64,000 nucleotides of DNA from the NCBI RefSeq assembly GCF_030272615.1, contig NC_081413.1, positions 719,279,867-719,343,866 of the forward strand, given 5' to 3'. The position numbers and the translations under genes are program-made. Positions 46,164-57,682 of this stretch are shown in pieces; the first letter of the stretch is position 1; every line of letters begins with the position of its first letter. The notes beneath the pieces are model-generated. The model did not search any database. It saw only the letters and a program-made list of their open reading frames with translations, and was not told where the DNA came from. This DNA is from Cryptomeria japonica (Eukaryota; Streptophyta; Pinopsida; Cupressales; Cupressaceae).

Positions 46164-47751
46164 TGTAGTGTCGTAAATTGTACGCACTTGCTAGGGTGGT
46201 ACAATTTCACACCTAGTTTAGCACCCGCCTTGGCGCATTTTGCATTTTGCATTGCATTTCCCCTTTAGCACTTAATTAATTAAATTAATTATTTCTAAGG
46301 TCCTATTTCATCATCTTCCACATCATAAAGTTGGGCCCTTTCATTAAAGTGTGCCCCTTTCATTTTATTCCTCCAATACATCATTTAATCAAAAACCCTA
46401 ATTAGGTCCTATTTTGAACTTGGGGGCTTGATTTTGGGGGTCAAAACATCTCAAAATCACCTGTAACTTCGGGATTCTCTCTAAAATCATCATATCCGAT
46501 GGCTCTGAAAATTTGGTGAAAAGTTGTCAGGACCAGGGCGCCCGGAGTGCACACAGTCCCGGACATTTTTCCCGAAATTTTAGGAGCACGATCCAATCAT
46601 AAAATAAAGCTTAACCCCAAGAAATTGGTGGGAGATTCAATCTCTAGGTCGGCCAAAAGTTGAAATTAAGACCTAGGGTTTCATATATAAGAGCTCTCTT
46701 TCTTCATTTGAAAGGATCCGAATTTTGGTTTCAAAGGGCCTTCTACGCAACGAAAGAGCAGATCTTTGAAGACTTCAACAACATTCAACATCCATCCATC
46801 AAGCATTCATCAATTTCATTCGTCCATTTAGGGCTTTGAAGACATTGAAGAGCAATAGGGGATCACCGACTGAAGATTGGCTTGTACCCCTCCCTTGGGG
46901 TTGGGTATGATTTCATGTTGTTTTCATGTCTTTGCATAAGCCTCATTATATCATTTGTATTCATGCTTTAAATCACTTTGCATCTTGATCTAGAACATTT
47001 ACTTTATCATTTACAAGCAATTAGGGTTTACTTTCTAGGTTGCTCTAGTTTGCTTACTTGAATTTTAGGATCTTGCACACACACAAGGTCTGCACACACA
47101 ACTTGGCTATTCATGGAGGTGGAAATCACCAAAGCGGGGGTTTGACTAAGGCAAAACCCTATATAGCCACCTACAACCCTTTTCAGATATAAGTGCAGAT
47201 TTCTGAATTCGAAGGATGCCGCAAGTTGCAGATCCAATGGAAGTGGACCAAGATAGAACTTCACACCAAATTCCAACCCAGAAAGCTAGGATAGGGGCGT
47301 GGGGCGCCCTGGTCCTGCCAGGACAGGGGTGCTGGGTGCCCTGGTCCTTGTCCGTTTCAGTGAAATTTAGCAGTTTCAGAGGTAGCAGCTTTAGTATTTC
47401 AGGCTTCCGGCTTCAGTGGCAGATCTTGTAGAATCAAATCCATTCAAGGTACACATTTACATTTCTCCTCTTATCCTTACAATTGTTCATCATTAAATCT
47501 CAATTCTACAATCTTGTGCTCAAAGTTACTAGTTCATACTTACACTTTAGGGTTAATAGTTGAACTTGCATCATTCTATCTATCATTTGCAACAAAGGAA
47601 TAGAAATCCTAATAGGTAGCCCGTGGCTCTCTCTTCCACAAAAAGAAGTAGCCAATTGTGCGATACCTCTAGGCTCTTTCGTATTCCACAAGTGTGTGAT
47701 TGAAAGTGAGATTAGGGCATGTTTGCTTAGTGTCACTTTTTCCCCCACACA
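46164..47751 (+). repeat. 5' LTR of F
   Basis: It begins TGTAGTGTCGTAAATTG and ends CCCCCACACA before TTTTGGTGAACC. It contains two copies of a GC-rich ~30 bp unit (about 47288-47347) and, earlier, an inverted version of its core (GGACCAGGGCGCCCGG near 46531). A TATATAAGAG box lies near 46684, a plausible promoter element for the element's transcript. Confidence 0.9.
46682..46692 (+). promoter_or_regulatory. Possible TATA box in the F 5' LTR
   Basis: CATATATAAGAG sits about 500 bp into the 1.6 kb LTR and is present unchanged in the other LTR (near 53637). This is a reasonable place for the U3 promoter; the start site is not visible. Confidence 0.5.
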
Positions 47752-47753
47752 TT

Positions 47754-47773
47754 TTGGTGAACCCGACGTGAAC
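47754..47773 (+). other. Candidate primer-binding site of F
   Basis: TTGGTGAACCCGACGTGAAC begins two to three bases after the LTR end. It is not the iMet-type site of the other elements. The tRNA is not identified here. Confidence 0.6.
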
Positions 47774-48068
47774 TCCAATTCTGATTTATGATTTGAGTGT
47801 TTATGCTATTTCAAATTCAAATTTGTATTTACAAGTTTTAATTTCTTGCAAGATTCAAAAATCTAGAGGAAATTTTTGCTAAAACCCTAATTTTTCAACT
47901 CAAAGTTGAACTTGTGGATAGCTTAATTGGGATCAATAATTTCAAATCTGATTTAGGAACTCATTTGAATCATAAATTTCATTTTCTAAATCTACATTCT
48001 AAGTGCTTGCATTAAACATTTCCTTCTATTTTGCACGTGTTATCATTTGAAAGAGGAAAATTGTTGTC

Positions 48069-50486
48069 ATGATGCATTCATTTCATAGATGTGATAATGG
48101 GTTAGCTTCCCTTGTTTCAATTTTTCCTTCTCCTAAAGAACCTCCCCCCATCTATAACAACATTTTAGTGCCTAAAAGAGTTGCTACCAATCCCTTTGAG
48201 ACTCTCCCATGCTCTAAGGATGAAGACTTTAAGAGTGATCTTGACAATTCTCCTAAAATGTGCCCTTCCTATTTAGCTATCCTAGAGGAAGAGAATGATA
48301 TCATAAACACCTTTCTTAATGTTACTTCACCTTCCCTACATTATGCCTCTCTAAGTGAAAAGGTATTGAGGGAAATTTACATATTTTCTCCTAAAGTTGG
48401 TCCTTCCAATGGGGGCATGTTAGTGCAACAAGAGGTTATGAACACTTCTTTCAAAGATCTCCTTCCTAAGCATGAATCTTTGGAGAAATATGTTCATGTT
48501 CCTCCTAAAAAACACTCCCTTCATGAGGATCCTTTTGTGCAAGAAGATGACATTATCCCTACATTTCCTAGTGATGGCATTTCCTTTTCCAACAAAATTC
48601 CCACTAGAGATGATGAATTAATGATAAATGCTTACCCTTCTCCTAAAGTTTGTCTTACCCATAAACAACCCTTAGAGAAAGAAGATGAAATGATAAGCAA
48701 TTTCCTTAATTGTCTCTCCCCTAAAGATCATATTGAACATATTTTGAGAAAAGAGGATGAGTTTAACACATCTATTGATGCTCTCCCTCCTAAGGATGAG
48801 GAATTAATAAACAATGTTATCTCCTCTCCCGAAATTGACAATACTTCAAACATTCCTTTCAACAACCTCACTATTTGGGATGAACCATTAGGAGAAGGTG
48901 TAGATTATTCTCTACCCACCCTAGCCAAAGGGGATGAAATCAAGATTGAAAACTCCCTTGATAGTTTCTCACCTTCCTTGAATCTCAATTATTCTCCCTC
49001 TAAAAATAAAGCATCTCCCTCTCCTCAGCTTGGTTCTACTCATAAGGATACCCTAGTTCAAAGCCAGATGGTTAACATCTCTTTCAAAGATCTCCCTCTC
49101 AAAAGTGAGACTTTAGAGAGTAATGTTGATCCTTCTCCTAGAGAGTTTATTCCCCATGTAGATCCTTTGATGATAGAGGATGATATGACCTTTCCTAGTA
49201 TTACTCTGCCTACTAGAACATCAATGCCTACCCCTTGTCTCTCTCCTAAAATTGATTTAATTCGTGATGAGATTTTAGTGCAAGAGAAGACTATCAATAA
49301 TTCTTCCAACACTTTTGTTCATTCCTCTAAACCATCCTCAATCAATTTGATACATGTGAATGAAACACCTAACAAACCTCTCTTCACTGTCCAAGGTGCT
49401 TGTCCTTCTCAAAATTCTCAACCTTTAAATAAGCCTATCTTAGTGGTTCAAGGTGGTTTTGCTAATGATTCTTTTTGCACTGCTAAGAAACCTATTATTA
49501 CTGTGCAAGGAGGTTATTCTACTAAGAGCCCTTATGAGTATTCTAAGCAACTGACTAGAGAGAGTTATAATGCGGTTGCTCATACCTATAACACAAGAAA
49601 CAGTAGGCAACCTAATCCTCCTTTAGTTATCCCAACTTCCCTTCCTCCTTCCCAACCTATTCTTCCTCAAGCTCCTCGTATTTCACAAGTTCTTGGTAAG
49701 GAATATGATCTCATAGAACAACTTAAAGCTACCCCTGCTAAGATATCCCTTTGGGATTTGATCCAAACTTCTTCTACTCATCATGGAATGTTACAAGATG
49801 CCTTGAAAGATTTGAATGTTCCTCCACCTAATACATCTAGTAATATAGTGTCTTTGGTTAACTCTGTGATGAATCCTAAAGCTCAAATTGTGTTTACTCA
49901 AGATGAGTTGCCTACTAGTGAAATTCAACATCAATATGATCCCTTGATGATTGTGGTTATCATAAATGACACTGCTATAAGATGAACACTGGTAGATAAT
50001 GGCTTTGGCCTCAATGTGTGTAGCATTAATCTATTGCATAAGATGAATGTGGATACATCCCTTATTGAGCCTGATTCTCATCCCATTCGAGGCTTTGATA
50101 ATGTGGCTAAGTCTTCATTAGATATTATCACCTTACCCATCACGGTGGGTCCTATTACTTTGCCTACTCCTATCCATGTTATGTCGGGAAATCTAACATA
50201 CAACTTGTTATTAGGGAGACCTTGGATTCACAGTATGCAAGCTGTCCCCTCTACATTGCATAGACAAGTCAAATTTATTTATAATAATAAGACATATACC
50301 TTGATAGGTGATACTAATTTTCAAGCTTTTTTGCAAACATCTACTTCCAAAGGGAGTCCTTCTAAGCCTTCCTCTTCTAGTGATGACTCGTTAAACAAGA
50401 TACCTTTGGATGAATCATTACCCTCTAATAATCAAAATTCTTTGGATGAGTCTAAAGTTCCTGAAGAAGATTCTTCTCAACTTTAA
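48069..50486 (+). pseudogene. Element F ORF, N-terminal region and aspartic protease
   Basis: ATG at 48069 (MMHSFHRCDNGLAS). Residues 1-430 are acidic and Ser/Pro-rich, with an internal imperfect duplication (about 118-205 and 328-415, both starting near LVQ and SFKDL). Next come three copies of a KP(I/L)(x)VQGG-type motif (about 435-482). From about residue 540 the Tat/Athila-type pre-protease pattern appears (KEYDLIEQLKATPAKISLWDLIQ, then IVFTQDELP). The retropepsin follows, with LVDNGFGLNVCSINLL (catalytic DNG) and LLLGRPWIH. A TGA at 49983-49985 and a TAA at 50484-50486 break a frame that otherwise continues to 51284. No capsid domain or zinc knuckle is visible. Confidence 0.8.
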
Positions 50487-51284
50487 TCTACACATGAAAA
50501 GGCTTTTGATCCTAAGAAGGTTCTCGCAGAAGACGATTGGGGATCTCTTGATTTTAATCCCACCTTTGTAGGTGAGTATAGGGTTCCTCCTAGAGAGCTT
50601 AAAGTTAAAAAGAAGGAAGAAACTAGAGATCAATCAGTCTTACCTGAACCTATGAGCAATAATTTTGTGGCCGCTTCTCAAACTTCTTCTCCTCACACCT
50701 CTAATTCTAAAGAATTTGATTCTTTGTCTTATGAAAAACCACCTTTTCTTTCTGAAATGGCTAATCGTTATGGTCGTGGTTTTCATATTTTGGCTAAGAG
50801 TGGCTATAGTGGAAATGGTTGTGGCACAAATGAACAAGGAATTAAAGTTCCTTTAGAACATAACATGCATGAATATTCATTTGGACTTGGATATAATCTT
50901 TCTAAGCCCCCCAAAGCATCTAAAAGACCATCTCTCAATGTGAATGCTATATTTAGTAGTGATGATGATCTCACTTCAACTAAATCATCTTCTACTTCTA
51001 TCAACTCTCATTCCCCTCATAAGGAAATCTTGGCGATGAACAAATCTATTTATGAATCCCCTCAAATTTCTAAATCCACTTGTGAATCTTTATCTCCTAT
51101 TCATCATAAAGTTCTTTCCTCTAGGGATAAGGCTCTAATAAATTACACTCATCCCTCTTCTAAGATTTCTTGTGACTTTTCTTCAATTTTTATCATTTTA
51201 TACATGTTTTTGATCTCACTTATAGTTGAGCATTTAGCATGTCATATTCAAATACCTCATTCAATCTATCATGTCTTTAAATAA
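50487..51284 (+). pseudogene. Element F ORF, C-terminal region with G-patch
   Basis: This is the same frame as the protease. It contains VPPRELKVKKKEE and, at about 50757-50862, a G-patch: MANRYGRGFHILAKSGYSGNGCGTNEQG..VPLE, with the Gly spacing of the family (G-patches bind RNA helicases or RNA). A Ser-rich stretch follows, and then a hydrophobic C-terminus (IFIILYMFLISLIVEHLACH) that could be membrane-seeking. The stop at 51282-51284 looks like the natural end. A G-patch after a retropepsin is known in some retroviruses and plant retroelements. Here reverse transcriptase does not follow. Confidence 0.75.
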
Positions 51285-53102
51285 CATTAATGGCTATTAT
51301 GTTTCTCATCATTATGTGACATTGGTAGCTCATTTACTGGGGGCTCATTGTCATTCATGATGGTACAATTTCAAGTGCAATCATATTTTTTGAAGCAACA
51401 TAATAGCCTAATTTTTTCTATGTTATCTCTTGTTCCTATGGGGTAATAGTGTGGAAATATTGATCATCTTTTCTTTAGAATCCTCTTTTCCTAGATATGA
51501 GAGAAGATGTGTATTCTCTTTCTTATCCTACCCACTTCTTGTGAGGAGCATTTTGCATACACTAATGTCTTGCGTGCATGAACTCATGTGAGTATGTAGT
51601 ATATTTTGCTTATGTCTAAATCTCTCCCTAGAAGATTGTGTAAGTCCTTCTCATTGTCCTTATCCTTGGGTGGCAATGATCTTTCCTTATTTTTATCTAA
51701 GGATCCACTTTTTCCTATTTCGTGGATGGTGTGAACTTTATTACTTGATGTTATTCCTTGTATGCATTTGTTGTTGTTGTTCAAGGATTCTCTCTTACAA
51801 GAGGTGTAAGTCCTTGACTACAACCTCTTTTGCACTTGGTAAAATACATCCATAATGAATTCACTCTCCCAATTGGGTTAAAAAGAGCGTCATCCTTCAT
51901 TAAGAATCACTTTCACCTCGCAAAAGAAGGAAGTATTGCATTCTTATTCTCTTCTTTGTCTAGAAGATGTTATATTTGTCTAAGACAATTCTTCTCGGGG
52001 ATAGGTGTCTTTTGTACAAAGATCTCTTCTCCTCTAAAGATCTCCTTTACACATACTACAAGATATCCCTTTTTTTCAACTATCTTATCCTTGCTTAAAG
52101 AGTGCAAAACTCTTTTGCTTGGATCTATGATATTGTTGCATTTTTGGGGTATCTTCTTTTGTGATGAAGGTAGGTATCCTTGTTCTACTTTGCTTATGAC
52201 ATAAACATTACACTTTTTGAGCAATGGGTCTTTCTCGGAACCAGAGCACAGACTCTTAGAGTGAGATGTCTCCATTTTTCTTTTATGCAAGGTGATTATT
52301 CTCGGAACCAGAGCATAGACTCTTAGAGCGAGATGTCACGCTTTTGTACTATACATATACAGGTTGTAGCATACTCAGGCATAGACTCCTATGAGGTGCT
52401 TCTAACCTCACTTACACACACATGCACGAGGTTGAGTGGAACTAGCGGCATAAGGCTAGACTTTCTCACTCTCCTCCCTTACATGGATCACCTAGGCAGA
52501 CTCTAGGGGCTAGTTTTCCATGTCCTTTTTCCCATGGATCACCTAGACAAGATCTAGGGGCGAGAAGTCCATGTTTTCTCTCCCATTATTCTTCTCATGG
52601 ATCACTAATGTGTGTATTCATGCTTTTTTCCTTTCTTTTCTTCTCTTTGCATTTTGTTTCCATTTACATCCTTCATCTTGTGTTAGAGAACTCTCAAGTC
52701 CTCACACTCTTTGTTGTGTTGGAATTGAGATTTAGTCCTCTTTCTTACCAAATGATTCTCCATTAGTTTTTGATCTCATATCAAATCTTCTTGTGAGCAT
52801 TTGTCATCAATATTCTTTAACAATTCGAAGTGGTAAACATGATACCCTGTTTCAACTCACTAAAATTAGCAACCCGAAACAGGGGGGGCATATAGCTACC
52901 CTCGAATTTTTATCACCTTCCTTAGTAAGCATTAGGTGATTTGGTGATCTAACATGTGGTTTTGTAGGTTGTGGTTCCTAACTGTGTACTGCAGATGCCG
53001 CTAGGGGCTTCCTTCGACAACTTATGGATATATCCTTTTTCAAATAATGTTTACTTTTTTGTACTTTAGCTTGCATATGCACGTAGTGTTCATATGACCA
53101 CT
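51285..53102 (+). other. Non-coding 3' region of F with short duplications
   Basis: In a complete element pol would be here, but no RT, RNase H or integrase motif is visible. Short repeats include CTCGGAACCAGAGCA...AGATGTC at 52233-52270 and 52301-52337, and CATGGATCAC-led units at 52482, 52533 and 52596 (the first two with CTAGG(G)GGC(T/G)AG). Otherwise it is T-rich with no clear structure. Confidence 0.7.
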
Positions 53103-53117
53103 AAAGTGGGGGCTAAA
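53103..53117 (+). other. Polypurine tract of F
   Basis: AAAGTGGGGGCTAAA lies directly before the second LTR. The run is broken by CT but is the only purine-rich block at the junction. Confidence 0.7.
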
Positions 53118-54738
53118 TGTAGCATCGTAAATTGTACGCACTTGCTAGGGTGGTACAATTTCACACCTAGTTTAGCACCCGCCTTGGCGCATTTTGCATT
53201 TTGCATTGCATTTCCCCTTTAGCACTTAATTAATTAAATTAATTAGGTCTAAGGTCCTATTTCATCATCTTCCACATCATAAAGTTGGGCCCTTTCATTA
53301 AAGTGTGCCCCTTTCATTTTATTCCACCAATACATCATTTAATCAAAAACCCTAATTAGGTCCTATTTTGAACTTGGGGGCTTGATTTTGGGGGTCAAAA
53401 CATCTCGAAATCACCTGTAACTTCAGGATTCTCTCTAAAATCATCATATCCGACAGCTCTGAAAATTTGGTGAAAAGTTGTCGGGACCAGGGTGCCCGGA
53501 GTGCACATGGTCTCGAACATTTTTCCCAAAATTTTAGGAGCACGATCCAATCATAAAATAAAGCTTAACCCCAAGAAATTGGTGGGAGATTCAATCTCTA
53601 GGTCAGCCAAAAGTTGAAATTAAGACCTAGGGTTTCATATATAAGAGCTCTCTTTCTTCATTTGAAAGGATCCAAATTTTGGTTTCAAAGGGCCTTCTAC
53701 ACAGCGAAAGAGTAGATCTTTGAAGACTTCAACAACATTCAACATCCATCCATCAAGCATTCATCAATTTCATTCATCCATTTAGGGCTTTGAAGACATT
53801 GAAGAGCAATAGGGGATCACCGACTGAAGATTGGCTTGTACCCCTCCCTTGGGGTTGGGTATGATTTCATGTCTTTGCATAAGCCTCATTATATCATTTG
53901 TATTCATGCTTTAAATCACTTTGCATCTTGATGTAGAGCATTTACTTTATCATTTACAAGCAATTAGGGTTTACTTTCTAGGTTGCTCTAGTTTGCTTAC
54001 TTGCATTTTAGGATCTCGCACACACACAAGGTCTGCACACACAACTTTTACTATACAACTTGGCTATTCGTGGAGGTGGAAATCACCAAAGTGGGGGTTT
54101 GACTAAGGCAAAACCCTATATAGCCACCTACAACCCTTTTCAGATATAAGTGCAGATTTCCAAATTCGAAGGACGCCACAAGTTGTAGATCCGACGGAAG
54201 CGGACCGAGACAGAACTTCACACCAAATTCCAACCCAGAAAGCTAGGACAGGGGCATGGGGCACCCTGTTCCTGCCAGGACAGGGGCGCTGGGCACCCTG
54301 GTCCCTGGGATAGGGGCGCTAGGTGCCCTGGTCCTTGTCCGTTTCAGTGAACTTTAGCAGTTTCAGAGGTAGCAGGTTCAGTATTTCAGGCTTCCGGCTT
54401 CAGCCGCAGATCTTGCAGAATCAAATCCATTCAAGGTACACATTTACATTTCTCCTCTTATCCTTACAATTGTTCATCATTAAATCTCAATTCTACAATC
54501 TTGTGCTCAAAGTTACCAGTTCATACTTACACTTTAGGGTTAATAGTTGAACTTGCATCATTCTATCTATCATTTGCAACAAAGGAATAGAAATCCTAAT
54601 AGGTAGCCCGTGGCTCTCTCTTCCACAAAAAGAAGTAGCCAATTGTGTGATACCTCTAGGCTCTTTCATATTCCACAAGTGTGTGATTGAAAGTGAGATT
54701 AGGGCATGTTTTCTTAGTGTCACTTTTTCCCCCACACA
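53118..54738 (+). repeat. 3' LTR of F
   Basis: It begins TGTAGCATCGTAAATTG and is a near copy of 46164-47751. The main length difference is a third copy of the GC-rich unit (54245-54334 holds three, the other LTR two). It ends CACACA at 54738, then the ctagg duplication and the rest of the E LTR. Confidence 0.9.
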
Positions 54739-55281
54739 CTAGGTATACTAGCCATTCCTTAACCAAGTGATCCCTAACAGGCTCGGTTCCTAACAGAACC
54801 TATTGTATCAGTCTTTAACTAGACAAGGCTCCTAACAAAGCGGACTTCTAAAGAGTTCAAAAATAGCTTGTGGGTATTCATCCCCACCGTGGTTTTTCCC
54901 AGTTGGGTTTCCGCGTGAAAAATCTGTGTGTCATGTGTGGTATTATTCATGTGATGGTTTAAGTGATTTATGTCTGAAGTTAAATCATGTTGATCTAGAT
55001 ATTTATATATTTTTGATGATATATTACTTGTTCATGCACTAGGGTGAAATGGAAATGAAGTATTAGATTGTATGAAAAGATAAGTGTCAACCGGTTTATG
55101 CTTGTCTCAGTTATTCTAGGTTTTGTCAGTTGTACTTTGTTTAAGACTGGTGTTACTGTTTGTCTGCCAAAGCACAATGTCTGCTGACAAACCGGTTTTA
55201 GGAATGTGTTTTTGTCTATATTGATTCACCCCCCCCTCTCAGTACTAGTTTGGTACTACCCGTTCATCATTGAGTTATCAA

Positions 55282-55294
55282 TTGGTATCAAAGC
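55282..55294 (+). other. Primer-binding site of E
   Basis: TTGGTATCAAAGC begins two bases after the LTR end GAGTTATCA and is of the initiator-Met tRNA type. Confidence 0.85.
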
Positions 55295-55351
55295 ATCCTC
55301 TAGGTCCTTTGTGTTATAAGCTTAACCACTTGAGGAAAAGATCCAAGTCTA

Positions 55352-56035
55352 ATGATGAAGAGAGAAGGTCCAAAGTTCAATAGAGATAATTTCAATATAT
55401 GGAAAGACAGAATGAAGATATACATCTGAAGCATGGGTGCTCAACACTGGAGCTATGTTGAGAATGCTTGTGTTGCCCCTACCAGTACTCTCACCAATGA
55501 TCAAAAGAGAGAGATGCAGGAGAATGGGCAAGTCTTGGAAGCCCTAATTAGTAGTTTATCTGACATTGAGTTTATTGATGTCCAAGATAAAGTAAATCCC
55601 AAAGAAGTATGGGATACTCTTGAAAATATCTATGGCGGTGATGAGCATGTAAAACAAGCTAAGGAAGAAAGCCTTAGAGGGAAGTTTGAAGACATGCAGA
55701 TGGTTGAATGTGAGACCATTCAATAGTATGGAATAAGAATCAAAACTATTGTCGCAGATATCAAGAGTGCAGGTGGTAAAAAGGAAGATTCCACTGTGGT
55801 AAGAAAAGTTCTGAGATCCTTATTACCGGTCTATGCAATAAGGGTTGCTGCTATTCAGGAGTTGAGATCAATAGACAAGACTAAGGTATCCCTAGACTCC
55901 ATCATTGCAAAGTTGACAGCCTATGAGCTAAATAGTTTTGATGGCAGTGTTCAAAAGACTGAATCAACTTTTAAAGCTTTTATTGTACCATCCAGAAAAG
56001 GAAAAGAAGCAAGCACCAGTGGTGAACCAAGATAG
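55352..56035 (+). pseudogene. Element E gag (UBN2-type capsid)
   Basis: The frame opens at ATG 55352 or 55355 (MKREGPKFNRDNFNIWKDRMKIYI). Blocks: VLEALISSLSDIEFIDVQDKVNPKEVWDTLENIYGGDEHVKQAKEESLRGKFEDMQMVE, then VLRSLLPVYAIRVAAIQELRSIDKTKVSLDSIIAKLTAYEL. Stops: a TGA at about 55427, a TAG at 55724 where D reads Gln (QQYGIRIK), and a TAG at 56033 before the zinc knuckle. The frame is otherwise undamaged. Confidence 0.9.
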
Positions 56036-56044
56036 AGCAGAGAA

Positions 56045-56761
56045 ATGGATGATGAGGAGATTCTAATGGAATTTGAAGCTCTTCTTGCTAGGAAAATTCC
56101 TAAAGGAACTAGTAAATACAGAGGTAAGCTCCCTTTGAAATGCTTTTCTTGTAACTGGATAGGACATATTGATGTAAACTGTCCTAATGGTGACAACAAG
56201 GACAAACCGGAAAGGTTCAAGAAATTCAAAGGAGGAAACTGGAGAAACTGTTTTGTGGCAGTTGATGAAGGTGTCACAGATGAGGAATTAGAAGATGAAG
56301 AAAATGAAGATATTATGTTTGTTGCTGTCAAGGAAGATGTGTCAGACAAGAAGGCTCTTGTCTCTGGCTTTGATAATTCTAATGAGTGGATTATTGACAG
56401 TGGCTATTCTCACCATATGACTGGTGACTGGAGCAAGTTTCTATCCTTGGAAGAGTATGATGGTAGTGTGGTTCACTTTGGTAATGATGCACCATGTATG
56501 GTCAAAGGCAGAGGGTCAATCTCTCTGAATGGAAAGAGTAGTACTGACAATGTATATTGGGTTGATGGTCTTAGACACAACCTTCTGAGTGTTGCCCAGC
56601 TGAATGATAGTGGTCTCACTCTAGAATTCAAGAGTGGAGTGTGTAGAATCAAAGGAAAGAATGGTGAATTGGTGGCCACCGGCATGCAGACCAAAGGTTA
56701 CCTATTTCAGCTGAATGCAAATATCAGTACATGTCTTATGGCCAAGTTCAATGATAGCTAG
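56045..56761 (+). pseudogene. Element E zinc knuckle, protease and pre-integrase
   Basis: It follows gag in the same frame. It has a CX2CX4HX4C knuckle (CFSCNWIGHIDVNC), an acidic linker, a retropepsin active site (WIIDSGYSHHMT; the Asp is kept), then GRGSISLNGKSSTDNVYWVDGLRHNLLSVAQLND, the hallmark pre-integrase block. It ends at a TAG (56759-56761) where D has the Trp codon of DSWIWHRR. Confidence 0.92.
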
Positions 56762-56803
56762 ATATGGCATAGGAGACTCTACCATGTAGACTTTGATAAA
56801 ATT

Positions 56804-57682
56804 GTGAAGGCCAGTAAGATCAAGGCAATTAGAGGGTTGTTGGTGCTGAGTAAACTAGAAAATACCTTGTGCAGAGAGTGTCAACTGAGGAAAATGTCTT
56901 CCTCAACCTTTAAAGGTAAACCTTTCACTGCTGACAATTTACTTGATCTTGTGCATATTGATTTGTGTGGTCTTATGAAAATTAGGAATGTGCAGGGTGA
57001 TAGGTACTTCATGATTCTCACTGATGACTGCTCAAGAATGATGTAGGTCACATTCTTGAAATATAAGTTTGAATCTTTTGGAAAGTTCAAAGCTTTCAGA
57101 GTATTAGTGGAGAAGAAAATCGGTAAAAGGATCAAGCACCTTAGAACTGATCAAGGAGGGGAATTCACTTTCAGTGAGTTCAACAAGTACTATGAAGAAC
57201 ATGGCATCAAGAGGCAACTATCTGCCCCCTGGAATCCACAACAGAATGGCCTAGCAGAGAGGAATAATTGGACTGTGGTTGAAGCAGCAAGAACAATGCT
57301 AATTCAAGGAAAGGTTGCTCACACCTTTTGGAGAGAAGCGGTGAGCACTGCAGTCTACACAATGAACTGGGTACTCATCAAGAAAGGCAAGCATAAAACT
57401 CCTTATGAGTATTGGACTGGTAAGACACCTGTCGTAAGCTACTTTAGAGTGTCTGGTAGCAAATGTTACATTAAGAGGAGCGAATACCAGAGCAAATTTG
57501 ATGCGAAATGTGATGATGGAATATTCCTAGGGTATTCCACCAAGAGAAAAGCTTTCAAGTGTTTTAATAATAGGACTCAGAGAATTATGGAAAGCATCAA
57601 TGTGAGAGTTGCTGAAACCTCTGAGAAAACTAAGGAAACCGGCAGTAAGAAAGCGATAAATGAATTGGTTGTAACCTTCTAG
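56804..57682 (+). pseudogene. Element E integrase
   Basis: Same frame. The zinc region ends in CREC (about 56872). Catalytic acids are recognisable in LVHIDLCG, IKHLRTDQGGEFTF and PQQNGLAERNN. Then VVEAARTMLIQGKVAHTFWREA, TPYEYWTGKTP and DGIFLGYSTKRKAFKCFNNRTQRI. A TAG at 57044 replaces the Trp of MMWVTF. The next stop, at 57680, replaces the Trp found in D (AFWEP). Downstream the frame changes. All three catalytic acids survive. Confidence 0.92.

Larger units (their letters stand above)
46164..54738 (+). mobile_element. LTR element F without reverse transcriptase (Tat/Athila-like protease)
   Basis: LTRs 46164-47751 (1588 bp) and 53118-54738 (1621 bp) start TGTAG and end CACACA. The 5.37 kb inside holds one long frame (48069-51284) with a retropepsin and a G-patch, then 1.8 kb of non-coding DNA with short duplications. 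There is no reverse transcriptase, RNase H or integrase. Flanks are ccaag (46159-46163) and ctagg (54739-54743), a five-base duplication with two mismatches. The bases outside them match the uninterrupted E LTR at 60611-60640. F is the innermost, so the youngest, of the A-D-E-F series, and its frame is the least damaged. Confidence 0.9.
45237..55280 (+). repeat. 5' LTR of E, interrupted by F
   Basis: LTR sequence lies at 45237-46163 and 54744-55280. It begins TGTTGGCATTATGTGAACCG and ends GAGTTATCA before the primer site. F sits within the stem-loop array of this LTR. Confidence 0.92.

Noticed and set aside
55282-55294. tRNA gene pieces (TGGTATCAGAGC-type words at several sites)
   Set aside because: They are retrotransposon primer-binding sites directly after LTRs. 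No cloverleaf can be drawn around them.
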